The notes under the pieces: generated by a model
The model's database searches: none
What the model was told of the DNA's origin: nothing
The model's input: only the letters and a program-made list of their open reading frames with translations
Origin: UBA3006 sp036746695
Lineage (GTDB): Bacteria > Actinomycetota > Acidimicrobiia > Acidimicrobiales > Ilumatobacteraceae
Assembly: GCA_036746695.1 (NCBI GenBank)
Contig: DAIODP010000001.1
Span: 682,001 to 746,000 of the forward strand
Direction: 5' to 3'
DNA: 64,000 bases
Part shown: positions 7,237 through 15,300 of the stretch, piece after piece
Numbering within the stretch: position 1 is the stretch's first letter
Layout: each line of letters starts with the position of its first letter
Position numbers and translations under genes: made by a program

Positions 7237-8427
7237 GTGACTATTACCGAAACTGCACCTGCAACAACCGAACGATGGACCAATCAGTGGAAAGAACTGT
7301 ACGAAGAGGTCATTAACACAGGGTTGTGCACCGGTTGCGCCGGTTGTGTCATTGCTTGCCCTCACGAAGTGATCGGCTACAAGCACGAAGAAGGCAACTA
7401 CAAGCCGTTTCACCTAGAAGAAGATCTTGGTCTCGACAACTGCGGACACGGCGAAAAAGGATGCACTAGTTGCACCCGTGCCTGCCCACGCTTCCGCACA
7501 TGGGAACCAGATGCCGACATGCACCTGTTTGGCAAGACTCGTGAAGATTCGGAAATGTACGGCCAGTACCAGCAACTCCTCCTCGTCCGTGCCGCCGACG
7601 ACAAGGTGCACGAACTTGGCCAAGACGGCGGTTTCGTAAGCGCAATGCTCATCTGGTTGATGAAGCACGACTACATCGACGCCGCTCTCACCAGCTTCCT
7701 CGAAGGCGACGGCTCGTCCTGGAAGGCGCTGCCTGGCATTGCACGCACACCCGAAGATGTGTTGCGCGCCGCAGGCAGCCGTTACACCTACTCTGCAAAC
7801 ACGCTGGCATTAAAGCAAGCGCAAGAAGAAGGCCTCAGCCGGCTTGCACTTGTTGGCATGAGTTGCCAATCATCCGTATTGCCAATCATGTGGAAGCGCA
7901 AAGTTGGAAAAATTGGTAAACCATTTTTGTTCAACATTGGCTTGCTTTGTTCAAAGACATTTGATGACGCAATTTTTGAAGAACTCTTCTTGGCCAAGTA
8001 CGGCCTGAAAAAAGAAGAGATGGTCAAAATGAACATCAAGGGTGCGTTCCAAATCTGGATGAAGGACGGCTCCTTCCACGAAATCGATTTGAAAGAATGC
8101 CATCAATGGACTCGTGAGGGTTGCAAGACTTGCCCCGACTTCGCAGCCGAACACGCCGACATTTCGACGGGCGGTATCGGTGAAGACAACGCATGGACAT
8201 TGTGTGTTGTACGCACCGACCTTGGCGTTGAAGTGATGAACCGAATGATTGCCGACGGCAGCGTGATTGCCCGCCCAGCAGAAGGCGATGCCACGGCAAT
8301 GAAGTTGCTCAAACTGCTGAGCACCGTCAGCAGGCGTCGCTGGCCAGCAACTGCCAACCCGGCTCCCCTCGTTGGCGTACCGCCACCGAAGAAAAAAGCC
8401 GACGGCACCACACCCGCGCCGCACTAA
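7237..8427 (+). CDS. Coenzyme F420 hydrogenase/dehydrogenase beta-subunit family iron-sulfur flavoprotein
   Basis: The 396-residue product starts with two ferredoxin-like [4Fe-4S] motifs: CTGCAGCVIACP (Cys 31, 34, 37, 41) and CGHGEKGCTSCTRACP (Cys 69, 76, 79, 83). The FrhB N- and C-terminal domains follow, with VGMSCQ, GLLCSKTF, GCKTCPDFAAEHADIS and GGIGEDNAW. FrhB-type proteins bind FAD and exchange electrons between iron-sulfur clusters and F420 or other acceptors. The gene stands alone, without hydrogenase or dehydrogenase subunits, so the partner is unknown. The C-terminal tail is Pro/Lys-rich and probably disordered. Confidence 0.82.
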   Translation: MTITETAPATTERWTNQWKELYEEVINTGLCTGCAGCVIACPHEVIGYKHEEGNYKPFHLEEDLGLDNCGHGEKGCTSCTRACPRFRTWEPDADMHLFGKTREDSEMYGQYQQLLLVRAADDKVHELGQDGGFVSAMLIWLMKHDYIDAALTSFLEGDGSSWKALPGIARTPEDVLRAAGSRYTYSANTLALKQAQEEGLSRLALVGMSCQSSVLPIMWKRKVGKIGKPFLFNIGLLCSKTFDDAIFEELFLAKYGLKKEEMVKMNIKGAFQIWMKDGSFHEIDLKECHQWTREGCKTCPDFAAEHADISTGGIGEDNAWTLCVVRTDLGVEVMNRMIADGSVIARPAEGDATAMKLLKLLSTVSRRRWPATANPAPLVGVPPPKKKADGTTPAPH

Positions 8428-9102
8428 CTATTTTGCTAGCCGCACGGCCTTTGCAAAAACATCATCCAGCATCGCCTCAGTCAATTTCCCCGTAAAGGTA
8501 TTTTGCTGGCTTGGGTGATAACTGCACACCAACTTGTACTTGCCTGCTTCTATGACCACACCATGACCAAACTTTGGTCTTGGCTTCACACCCAACTCAT
8601 CGCATGCGGCCTGCAATGCAATGGCACCAAGACACACAATCACTTTCGCTTGTGTCAGTGCTTCAAGTTCACGCTTTAGAAATGGTGAGCATTTCAAACG
8701 CTCGGCGGGGGTTGGTTTGTTTTGTGGCGGCGCGCACTTCACCGCCACAGTGACCCACGCATTGCGCAACATCAGCCCATCGTTTCGATTGTCGGAAGTT
8801 GCTTGGTTTGCAAGCCCTGCACGATGCATTGCACGAAACAACCACTCGCCACTGCGATCTCCAGTGAACACCCGCCCAGTTCGATTTGCGCCATGCGCAC
8901 CCGGCGCCAAACCCAGCACAACAATGCGTGCGCGCTCATCGCCGAAACCCGAAATTGGTTTGCCCCAATATTCTTCATCTCGGTATGCGGCACGCTTCTC
9001 AACAGCAACTACGCGACACCACTTGACTAACCGTGGGCACTGCTGGCACTGGGTTACCTCGGCAGTTATTTGCTGTAATTGGGTGTCAGATAGGCGTGCC
9101 AC
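8428..9102 (-). CDS. Uracil-DNA glycosylase, family 5 (UdgB-like)
   Basis: The 224-residue product has the iron-sulfur UDG layout: C19xxC22 near the N-terminus, motif A GLAPGAHGANRTGR followed by VFTGDRSGEWL, further Cys in VAVKCAPP and RLKCSPF (cluster ligands), and motif B CSYHPSQQN. The A/H-rich motif A without a catalytic Asp or Asn marks family 5 rather than family 4. It excises uracil and other deaminated bases from DNA. The start is GTG 9102, with TATCGT 8 nt upstream. It is convergent with the FrhB-like gene and divergent from the phosphatase-like gene at 9133. Confidence 0.86.
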   Translation of the reverse strand: MARLSDTQLQQITAEVTQCQQCPRLVKWCRVVAVEKRAAYRDEEYWGKPISGFGDERARIVVLGLAPGAHGANRTGRVFTGDRSGEWLFRAMHRAGLANQATSDNRNDGLMLRNAWVTVAVKCAPPQNKPTPAERLKCSPFLKRELEALTQAKVIVCLGAIALQAACDELGVKPRPKFGHGVVIEAGKYKLVCSYHPSQQNTFTGKLTEAMLDDVFAKAVRLAK

Positions 9103-9110
9103 TGCCCCGC

Positions 9111-9116
9111 ACGATA
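9111..9116 (-). promoter_or_regulatory. -10 element of the UDG gene (leaderless)
   Basis: TATCGT on the minus strand is 8 nt before GTG 9102. On the plus strand the overlapping TAGTTT (9115-9120) could serve the divergent gene at 9133, with a leader of only a few nucleotides. Confidence 0.45.
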
Positions 9117-9132
9117 GTTTGAGTTACCCGTT

Positions 9133-9777
9133 ATGGCACGCGCACAGAGCAACAAATCGACCTTGGTGATCATGGTGCGCCATGGCCGCACGCCCACAAC
9201 GGGCAAGGTTCTGCCAGGCAGGGCACCCGGGCTGCATCTGGCCGACAGCGGCCGCCTCGAGGCCGAAACGGTTGCCAAACGCCTGAGCGAGATCAAGGGC
9301 ATCTCTGCCGTCTACGCGTCGCCGCTAGAGCGCGCGCGAGAAACGGCTGCACCGATCGGCAAGATCCTCGGCAAGAAGGTGCAGATTCACAAAGGTTTGC
9401 TTGAATGTGATTTTGGTAAATGGACGGGCGCCCAACTTTCGGCACTGATGAAAAAACCGGAATGGACAACGGTGCAAAAAGCACCAAGTACGTTTCGTTT
9501 TCCAGACGGCGAAAGCTTCATTGAGATGCAGACACGAATGGTGAGCGCACTAGACGACATCCGCTCGCAACACCCCGGCGGCATCGTCGTCTGTGTAAGC
9601 CACGCCGACCCAATCAAAGCCGCTGTCGCGCATGCAATGGGTACACACATCGACTTGTTCCAGCGCATTGTTATTAGTACGTGCTCTGTGAGCGCAGTTT
9701 CATACTCTTCATTCGGCCCAGTGGTGCTCACCGTTAACTCCACCGGCGGATCGCTAGGCGAGCTTCGGCCATCATGA
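9133..9777 (+). CDS. MSMEG_4193 family histidine-phosphatase-like protein
   Basis: The 214-residue product is a histidine phosphatase superfamily member: VRHGRT near the N-terminus (nucleophile His17), SPLERARETA, an acidic ECDFGKWTG segment and CVSHADP carrying the second His. It matches the actinobacterial MSMEG_4193 family (putative phosphomutase) and starts the usual gene trio with DUF3090 and SCO1664 families. The stop overlaps the next start (ATGA). The substrate is unknown. Confidence 0.85.
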   Translation: MARAQSNKSTLVIMVRHGRTPTTGKVLPGRAPGLHLADSGRLEAETVAKRLSEIKGISAVYASPLERARETAAPIGKILGKKVQIHKGLLECDFGKWTGAQLSALMKKPEWTTVQKAPSTFRFPDGESFIEMQTRMVSALDDIRSQHPGGIVVCVSHADPIKAAVAHAMGTHIDLFQRIVISTCSVSAVSYSSFGPVVLTVNSTGGSLGELRPS

Positions 9778-10292
9778 GCAGTTTTTACGAGTTTGATGCA
9801 GCCGACACCTTCACCTCGGGCGCGCTTGGGCAGCCAGGTCAACGTACTTTTGTTTTACAGGTGCGAGCCGACGGCGTAAGCGTCACCATGAAATGCGAAA
9901 AGCAGCAAGTGGCAGCCCTCTCCCAGTACATCCGTCAACTACTCGCCGACGCACCAGACGTCAAAGATCGACCGATCGAAGATGCAATGCAATTGGCGCC
10001 TTCACCAGAAATCGAATTTGTTGTTGGAACAGTGGGCATTGCATACGACTCGCGCAACGACCGCATGGTTGTCCAGATCGAAGAATTCATTCCCACAGAT
10101 GAGAATGAAGAGCCGATCGAACCATTTACTTCAGAAACCGATGCGGCGCGGCTACGCGTGCAAATAACTCGAGGACAAGCAGCCGCTTTTTGTGAGCACT
10201 CCGACGACGTGGTTGCCGCAGGCAGACCAGCCTGCTTGTTCTGTGGCCTTCCGGTCAATATCGATGGTCATGCATGCCCTCGAATGAACTAA
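9774..10292 (+). CDS. DUF3090 family protein
   Basis: The 172-residue product starts with the family pattern (DAADTFTSGALGQPGQRTF) and ends in a zinc-finger-like CLFCGLPVNIDGHACPR cluster (C-x2-C then C-P). It overlaps the phosphatase-like gene by 4 nt and the SCO1664-like gene by 19 nt, so the three are translated as a unit. The family is almost confined to Actinobacteria and has no known function. The Cys cluster suggests a bound metal or a nucleic-acid or protein contact. Confidence 0.85.
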   Translation: MSSFYEFDAADTFTSGALGQPGQRTFVLQVRADGVSVTMKCEKQQVAALSQYIRQLLADAPDVKDRPIEDAMQLAPSPEIEFVVGTVGIAYDSRNDRMVVQIEEFIPTDENEEPIEPFTSETDAARLRVQITRGQAAAFCEHSDDVVAAGRPACLFCGLPVNIDGHACPRMN

Positions 10293-10993
10293 ACCCCGAA
10301 TCCAACATCGTTCATACCCTTGAACATGGCGACATCACCATCATTGGGCGCATGCCTCACAGCAGTAACGCAACCTTTTTGGTTTCAGTGCAATGCGGTG
10401 AAACTTCGATGCAGGCAATCTATAAACCTCTGCGCGGCGAGCGCCCGCTATGGGACTTTGAACCAGGCCTTCATCGCCGCGAAATAGCCGCATATCTGCT
10501 CTCACAAGCAATGGGAATCAACATGGTTCCACCTACGGTGCTGCGTGAAGGTCCATTAGGCGAAGGATCGCTGCAGTACTTCATCGACGCCGACGTTGAA
10601 CAGCACTACTTCACCATTTTCGAACAGCGCGAAGATTTACACGATCAACTTCGCGCTATGTGCGTTTTCGACATCGTTGCCAACAACACCGACCGCAAAG
10701 CCGGCCACTGCCTACTTGGTTTGGACGACAAGATTTGGGGCATCGACCACGGTGTTTGTTTCTCGGCCGACTTCAAGCTGCGAACTGTGATTTGGGAGTT
10801 TGGTGGAGAAGCACTACCCGATCATTTGCGCGCAGCAATCGAACCATTGATCGAAACTGTTCCCCTCGCAATTGCAACGCTTCTCAGTAGCGACGAGGTG
10901 TCGGCACTGCAAGAGCGCGCCCAATGGATCTGCGAAGGTGGTGCTTTCCCCATCGACCGCACCGGGTCGCGTTACCCGTGGCCACTGGTATGA
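10274..10993 (+). CDS. SCO1664 family protein, PI3/4-kinase-like fold
   Basis: The 239-residue product has kinase-like elements: AIYKPLRGERPLWDF (candidate ATP-binding Lys), HRREIAAYLLS, the catalytic-loop-like VFDIVANNTDRKAGH (Asp, Asn, Asp) and GIDHGVCF, which resembles the metal-binding loop. It is the third member of the MSMEG_4193 cassette. A phosphotransfer role is inferred from these motifs; the target is unknown. ATG 10274 is the only in-frame ATG near the family N-terminus. The stop overlaps the next gene by ATGA. Confidence 0.82.
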   Translation: MPSNELNPESNIVHTLEHGDITIIGRMPHSSNATFLVSVQCGETSMQAIYKPLRGERPLWDFEPGLHRREIAAYLLSQAMGINMVPPTVLREGPLGEGSLQYFIDADVEQHYFTIFEQREDLHDQLRAMCVFDIVANNTDRKAGHCLLGLDDKIWGIDHGVCFSADFKLRTVIWEFGGEALPDHLRAAIEPLIETVPLAIATLLSSDEVSALQERAQWICEGGAFPIDRTGSRYPWPLV

Positions 10994-11964
10994 GCGCGGT
11001 CTACGAACCACTCATCGATCACGGCGACATTGATGGACTAGTTCGCCTCGTAGATGACTACTGCTCATCACGCAACTGGGCCCAATTGCTTGCCTTACGC
11101 AACGCCTGCAAGGCCGCAACACAAACAGGCCGACAACTATGGCCTGTATCCACCCTTGCCGAATACCGGTTGGCGTTGTTGGCGCCAGCCGAAACCGCCG
11201 CACAGGTGCTTGGAGAAGATGCTGGACGTTTTACCATCGGGCCACTTACCGAAGTGGTTGCACAACATCATCAGTTCGTTGATATCGAACCGCACCTCCC
11301 CCACGACCCGCGAACTTCGTTTGTTGCCTACGAGTGTGCAATTCGAGGTCAATATATCGATAACGAAGAATCCCTCTTTGAGGCTCTCGAAATTCCATTC
11401 ACTATTGGTGAGTGGGAACCGCAGTATGCGCTTGCTGACTACCGAGATAACGGCGCACAATTTCCATCGCCCGAATTGCCGCCAACCTCAAGCATGTTCG
11501 CGGCCACTCCGCAAGGCAACCTTGTCGACGACGACGAAAGTGAAACTGCCTTCCGCCAACTTGTCGAACCATGGACTTCGTCTTCCAATGGCAGCGTCAC
11601 CATGTTCTGCGGCAATGGCAACGAACATGGCGCGCTTGTCGGGCAAGACGCACAGCTTCGCGAACTCTCCCCATCTGAAGGTTTCTCCTGGCTCGCATGG
11701 GCTGGCGCCAGTGGCGGTGCACACGGCCGCAGACGAGGCAACGCACTTGGCCGCTACAACGCCTGGTGGTTGGTTGCAACGCTGACCAAACAGATCGATC
11801 AATGGCCACCCGCCCACGACCACATGAGCCAACTTGTCTCGCGCCTGCGCTGGTGGTGGTTTGATGCCGGCCAAAGCCCAACGGGCTGGCAGCTGCAACT
11901 GCTGATTGCCGACGAGCAGCAGGGCCTTTCATGGGCCATCAATGCTCGCGACGACGTTGCTTGA
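10990..11964 (+). CDS. Conserved hypothetical protein, fourth gene of the MSMEG_4193 cassette
   Basis: The 324-residue product is soluble, with no signal peptide or membrane segment. The N-terminal third is helical (LVRLVDDYCSSRNWAQLLALRNACKA and RLALLAPAETAAQVLGE, shown in parts), the middle is acidic, and a Gly-rich SGGAHGRRRGNALGR segment sits near residue 245, followed by WWLVATL and WWWFDAGQ, which could be a ligand pocket. ATG 10990 overlaps the SCO1664-like stop (ATGA), so it is coupled to the trio. I do not recognise the family. Its position suggests it works with the phosphatase-like and kinase-like proteins. Confidence 0.72.
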   Translation: MSAVYEPLIDHGDIDGLVRLVDDYCSSRNWAQLLALRNACKAATQTGRQLWPVSTLAEYRLALLAPAETAAQVLGEDAGRFTIGPLTEVVAQHHQFVDIEPHLPHDPRTSFVAYECAIRGQYIDNEESLFEALEIPFTIGEWEPQYALADYRDNGAQFPSPELPPTSSMFAATPQGNLVDDDESETAFRQLVEPWTSSSNGSVTMFCGNGNEHGALVGQDAQLRELSPSEGFSWLAWAGASGGAHGRRRGNALGRYNAWWLVATLTKQIDQWPPAHDHMSQLVSRLRWWWFDAGQSPTGWQLQLLIADEQQGLSWAINARDDVA

Positions 11965-11990
11965 CAGCCAAAGCACGACCTATGTAATAC
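11961..11990 (+). promoter_or_regulatory. Consensus-like sigma70 promoter for the small gene at 12013
   Basis: A perfect -35 TTGACA (11961-11966, overlapping the upstream stop codon) is followed after 18 nt by TAATAC (11985-11990). It is the best -35/-10 pair in the window and is dedicated to the small gene, implying strong or constitutive transcription. Confidence 0.6.
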
Positions 11991-12012
11991 TCCCGAACGA
12001 GCGGAGGAACTC

Positions 12013-12300
12013 ATGGCTGAGCTTTTTGCAGAGGATCTAGATCGCAATGCAACCGGCAATGATCTGCGCAAATTGTCCATCAACATAGATTTACGATTTA
12101 CTACAGTGGATCGACGATTTGACGAAGTAGACCGTCGATTTAATGAACTCCGCCATGACATGAACCAGGGTTTCAATCGCATCGAAAGCTGACTCACTCG
12201 CGGTCTCATCAACAACATCGGCTGGATCATTGCCACCAACATTGCCGTGTTCGGCACAGTCATTGCCTCGCTTGCGTTCCTTGCCAACTACCTGAAGTAG
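12013..12300 (+). pseudogene. Small coiled-coil/membrane protein gene interrupted by an in-frame TGA
   Basis: ATG 12013 follows a strong Shine-Dalgarno (GGAGGAA, 12003-12009). The frame encodes 59 residues with heptad-like repeats (FTTVDRRFDEVDRRFNELRHD) and stops at TGA 12190-12192. The same frame then continues for 35 codons to TAG 12298-12300, encoding LTRGLINN, a clear transmembrane helix (about 20 residues, IIATNIAVFGTVIASLAF) and LANYLK. Read through, this is one 95-residue coil-plus-anchor protein. A single TGG-to-TGA change (Trp, giving RIESWLTRG) explains it, as would UGA readthrough or a sequence error. The function is unknown. Confidence 0.62.
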
Positions 12301-12309
12301 GACGATCTC

Positions 12310-15300
12310 CTACAGAACGGTGACGAGTCCAATAATCAGCAAAACGATTCCAAGCAATTTGCTTGCAATCGTCGATGACCAATGCTTGCTGGAGCGACCA
12401 AACCAACCCAAAACCCCGAGCAACAATCCTGGGATACCAAGCAGGACGAAACCGTACTGCACCATTTCATCGGCGTTTGGTACGTTCTCCGCGACAAGAG
12501 ATCCCCACCATTTTGCAACAAACAGCATCACCACTGTTTTAAAAATCCCACGTGGGAGAAAGCGATGAAGGGGCTTGAAGTCTGGAAATCTTTCTTCTTT
12601 TAGTCCAACAAGTTTCGGCACTAAATACATTGCACCACCCAGCCACAAAGCCCAATTGTTGCCAATGAATACCCAGGCGACGAAGATGAACACTGCTGTA
12701 CGCACAATTGCCGACAATGTTTTCTGCATATCCGAAACTTCGGGAAGGTTTTGATTTTCAATTGATGTCAACCGAGTTGGGACAACCACTCGAGCAATGT
12801 TTTCAATTCCATATCTCACCGCTAGCGCAACAAGTGCAATCAATCGAATCGCGTCGATGCGATCGGCATCAATTGTTTTAAACCCGGTTAGCGCTGGCAA
12901 CGCGGAGAACATTGCACCAGCGGCCCATGCACCAAATAGCGCAACAAGAACAAAGTCGGTGGCGCGTTGCCACGTACCGAACATCCCTGATGCCAGACGC
13001 CTAAACGGCCGAACTGCAGCGCCGGCAAGCGGCACTGCAAATGCCAATACCCACAGCCCCAATATGCCTCGTACCGAGTCGGTAGAGGAAAACCCGCCAT
13101 TCAAAAGTGCCAGTAGTGCGAAAGTCGTCATGGCCGCAAAACCCGAGAATGCGTCGGCAATACCAATGACCATGATGATTGCCATGAGGATGAAGGACGG
13201 CATGATCACCGAGTAGCTAGTTTCTTGCGCCGCCATGGCACCAACGAGCACACCAGCTAACGGCAAGAGTAACCAGATAGCCCCAAACAGCCCGCGCAAA
13301 TATGAACCATCGGCAAATATTCGTGCGACCATCGGAGATTTACGAACAACTCCTGTTGGCAAACTGAAAGACAATTGATCAAGCACTCCCATGACGGGTG
13401 GTCGAATCATGTCGGTTCGTTCAACGGTGTTTGATCCACGAAAGCTCACCGATACTTCGGCAACATCTGCAGATTCACGTTCTTCTTTGCGCGCTGCAAT
13501 TGCACCAAGCGCAGCCAACAGCACCATTGCCTCCACCGTTAGATCAATCACCTTGCGTGGTTCGCTCTTTGGGTCGTACGGCCCAGCCACGGCAGGGCGA
13601 GCGATTACTTCTACACCCACCTCAACCGACCGCAACGTTCCGTCTGGTGCAATGCCGTTGATTTGAGCCGTGTGGTCACCCACCTCAACTTCAGGACCAA
13701 TTTGGTAACGCTGAGTGAACTCACCATTGGAGTCAACTTTGAGTTGACCCAACTCTTTCGGTGTCGAAAATAGCCATGTGGAAGCATCGCTATTGGGCTG
13801 CAATCCGCTGCCAGCAACGGCGATGAAGTCGTCATGCTCCACAATCACCATTCCCCTGCTGTTCAGTCGAACCTTTTTGTTTTCATTGGTAAGTGCAGCA
13901 ATTTCAATGCGCAAACCTTCGCTGGTGGAAAGAACAACCGAACTTGCCTCAATCGGCTCTACTTTTACCCAACCATCCGGCGCCATTCCCGCAACCGCGC
14001 CAACGCCTTCTACGATTTTTGCCACCCCAGCATCAACCACCGGTACTCGAGGATTGGGTTCGGTGAACTGAATCGGCAACGGAGCTGTGTCTCTTGACGT
14101 TCCCGCGCCTGCACCTGCACCTGCACCTGCACCTGCCGAAGATGTCGTCGGCACCAATGTTTGCAGAGGGGCCAACGGCGTAAAAGCTGTTGTGGTTGTA
14201 GTTGTACTGGTCGTTGTGGGTCGATTCCGTCGAGTCGTTGTCGTCGTTGCGTTTGCCGCCGGCACCTTAGTGGTCGTTGTGCTCGTAGTGGTAGTAGTTG
14301 TCGTAGTAGTGGTCGTAGTAGTGGTCGATGTCGCAGTGGACGTTTGAGCCGAACCGCCACCACCCTGATTTGCGGTGGTTGTAGTGGTTGCAGGCACTGT
14401 CGCGTTTGTTGTAAATGAAACTGCGTCATTTCCGGCAGTATCTTGAATTGCCGAGTTGGACGTTGCCGAATTTGATGCAGGAGCCGTATAAACAACGGAG
14501 ATGACATCTCCCGTATCGGCGGAAGTTCCAAGGGTCAGAATCACCGTTGAACCACTGACCGAAACAGAGCTCACCGTTATCGAGGTGCTACCAATCGACA
14601 CAGCGAAGTCGCCGGCTACAGCAGTGGTCGAATTAAGCGGTTCGTTGAATGTAAGAGTTACCTGTGTTCCAGCCGTATTGGCTGTTGCTGAACTCAACGT
14701 AGGCGGAGTTGTATCAATGACAATTGCTTGAGCGCCAGCAATGTTGTTGGCCCCATTGGGCAAAACAGTTGACGTCATTGCATTGCCAGCCGTATCCGTT
14801 GGTGCCGACGTGAGTGTGTATGACAACACATTTAAATCTGCACTGTTATCTCCCGTACCAACCGTGTACATACCAGTAAGCGTCGTAGACGTGGCTTTCG
14901 TTAACACCACCGTGTCGCCCGTATCGAGCGTGACGGTGATTGACGCGCCGTCAACAACGGCCTCGCTCAAAGTCGCCGTGATATTGACTGTCGTTCCTAT
15001 CCCATACGTGCCATTTGATTTCGTTGAAGAAAATGAAGTCACGGTTGGGCTCGTTGCATCAACGGTGATGCTCAAAGCGGCAGTTGATGTTGAGTCAATT
15101 CCTGAAGCAGTTTGCTTTGCAGTAACAGACCAGACACCGTCCACCAGCGTTCCGAGGTCGCAGCCGGTTTGTGCAGTTGCGGTAAACGTGCACGTCACCG
15201 AAGTTGAGCCAGCCTTCGTAGCCGTCACCGTCACCGTATTTCCATTCGAAACACTGCCAATCGAAATAGTTGGCGTGCTATCCGAAGTCACATTGTCAGA

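Noticed and set aside
12190..12192. TGA as a selenocysteine codon in the small coiled-coil gene
   Set aside because: No SECIS-like hairpin is evident directly downstream, and a Ser-Sec-Leu context before a TM anchor fits no selenoprotein family; Trp-to-stop change is simpler.
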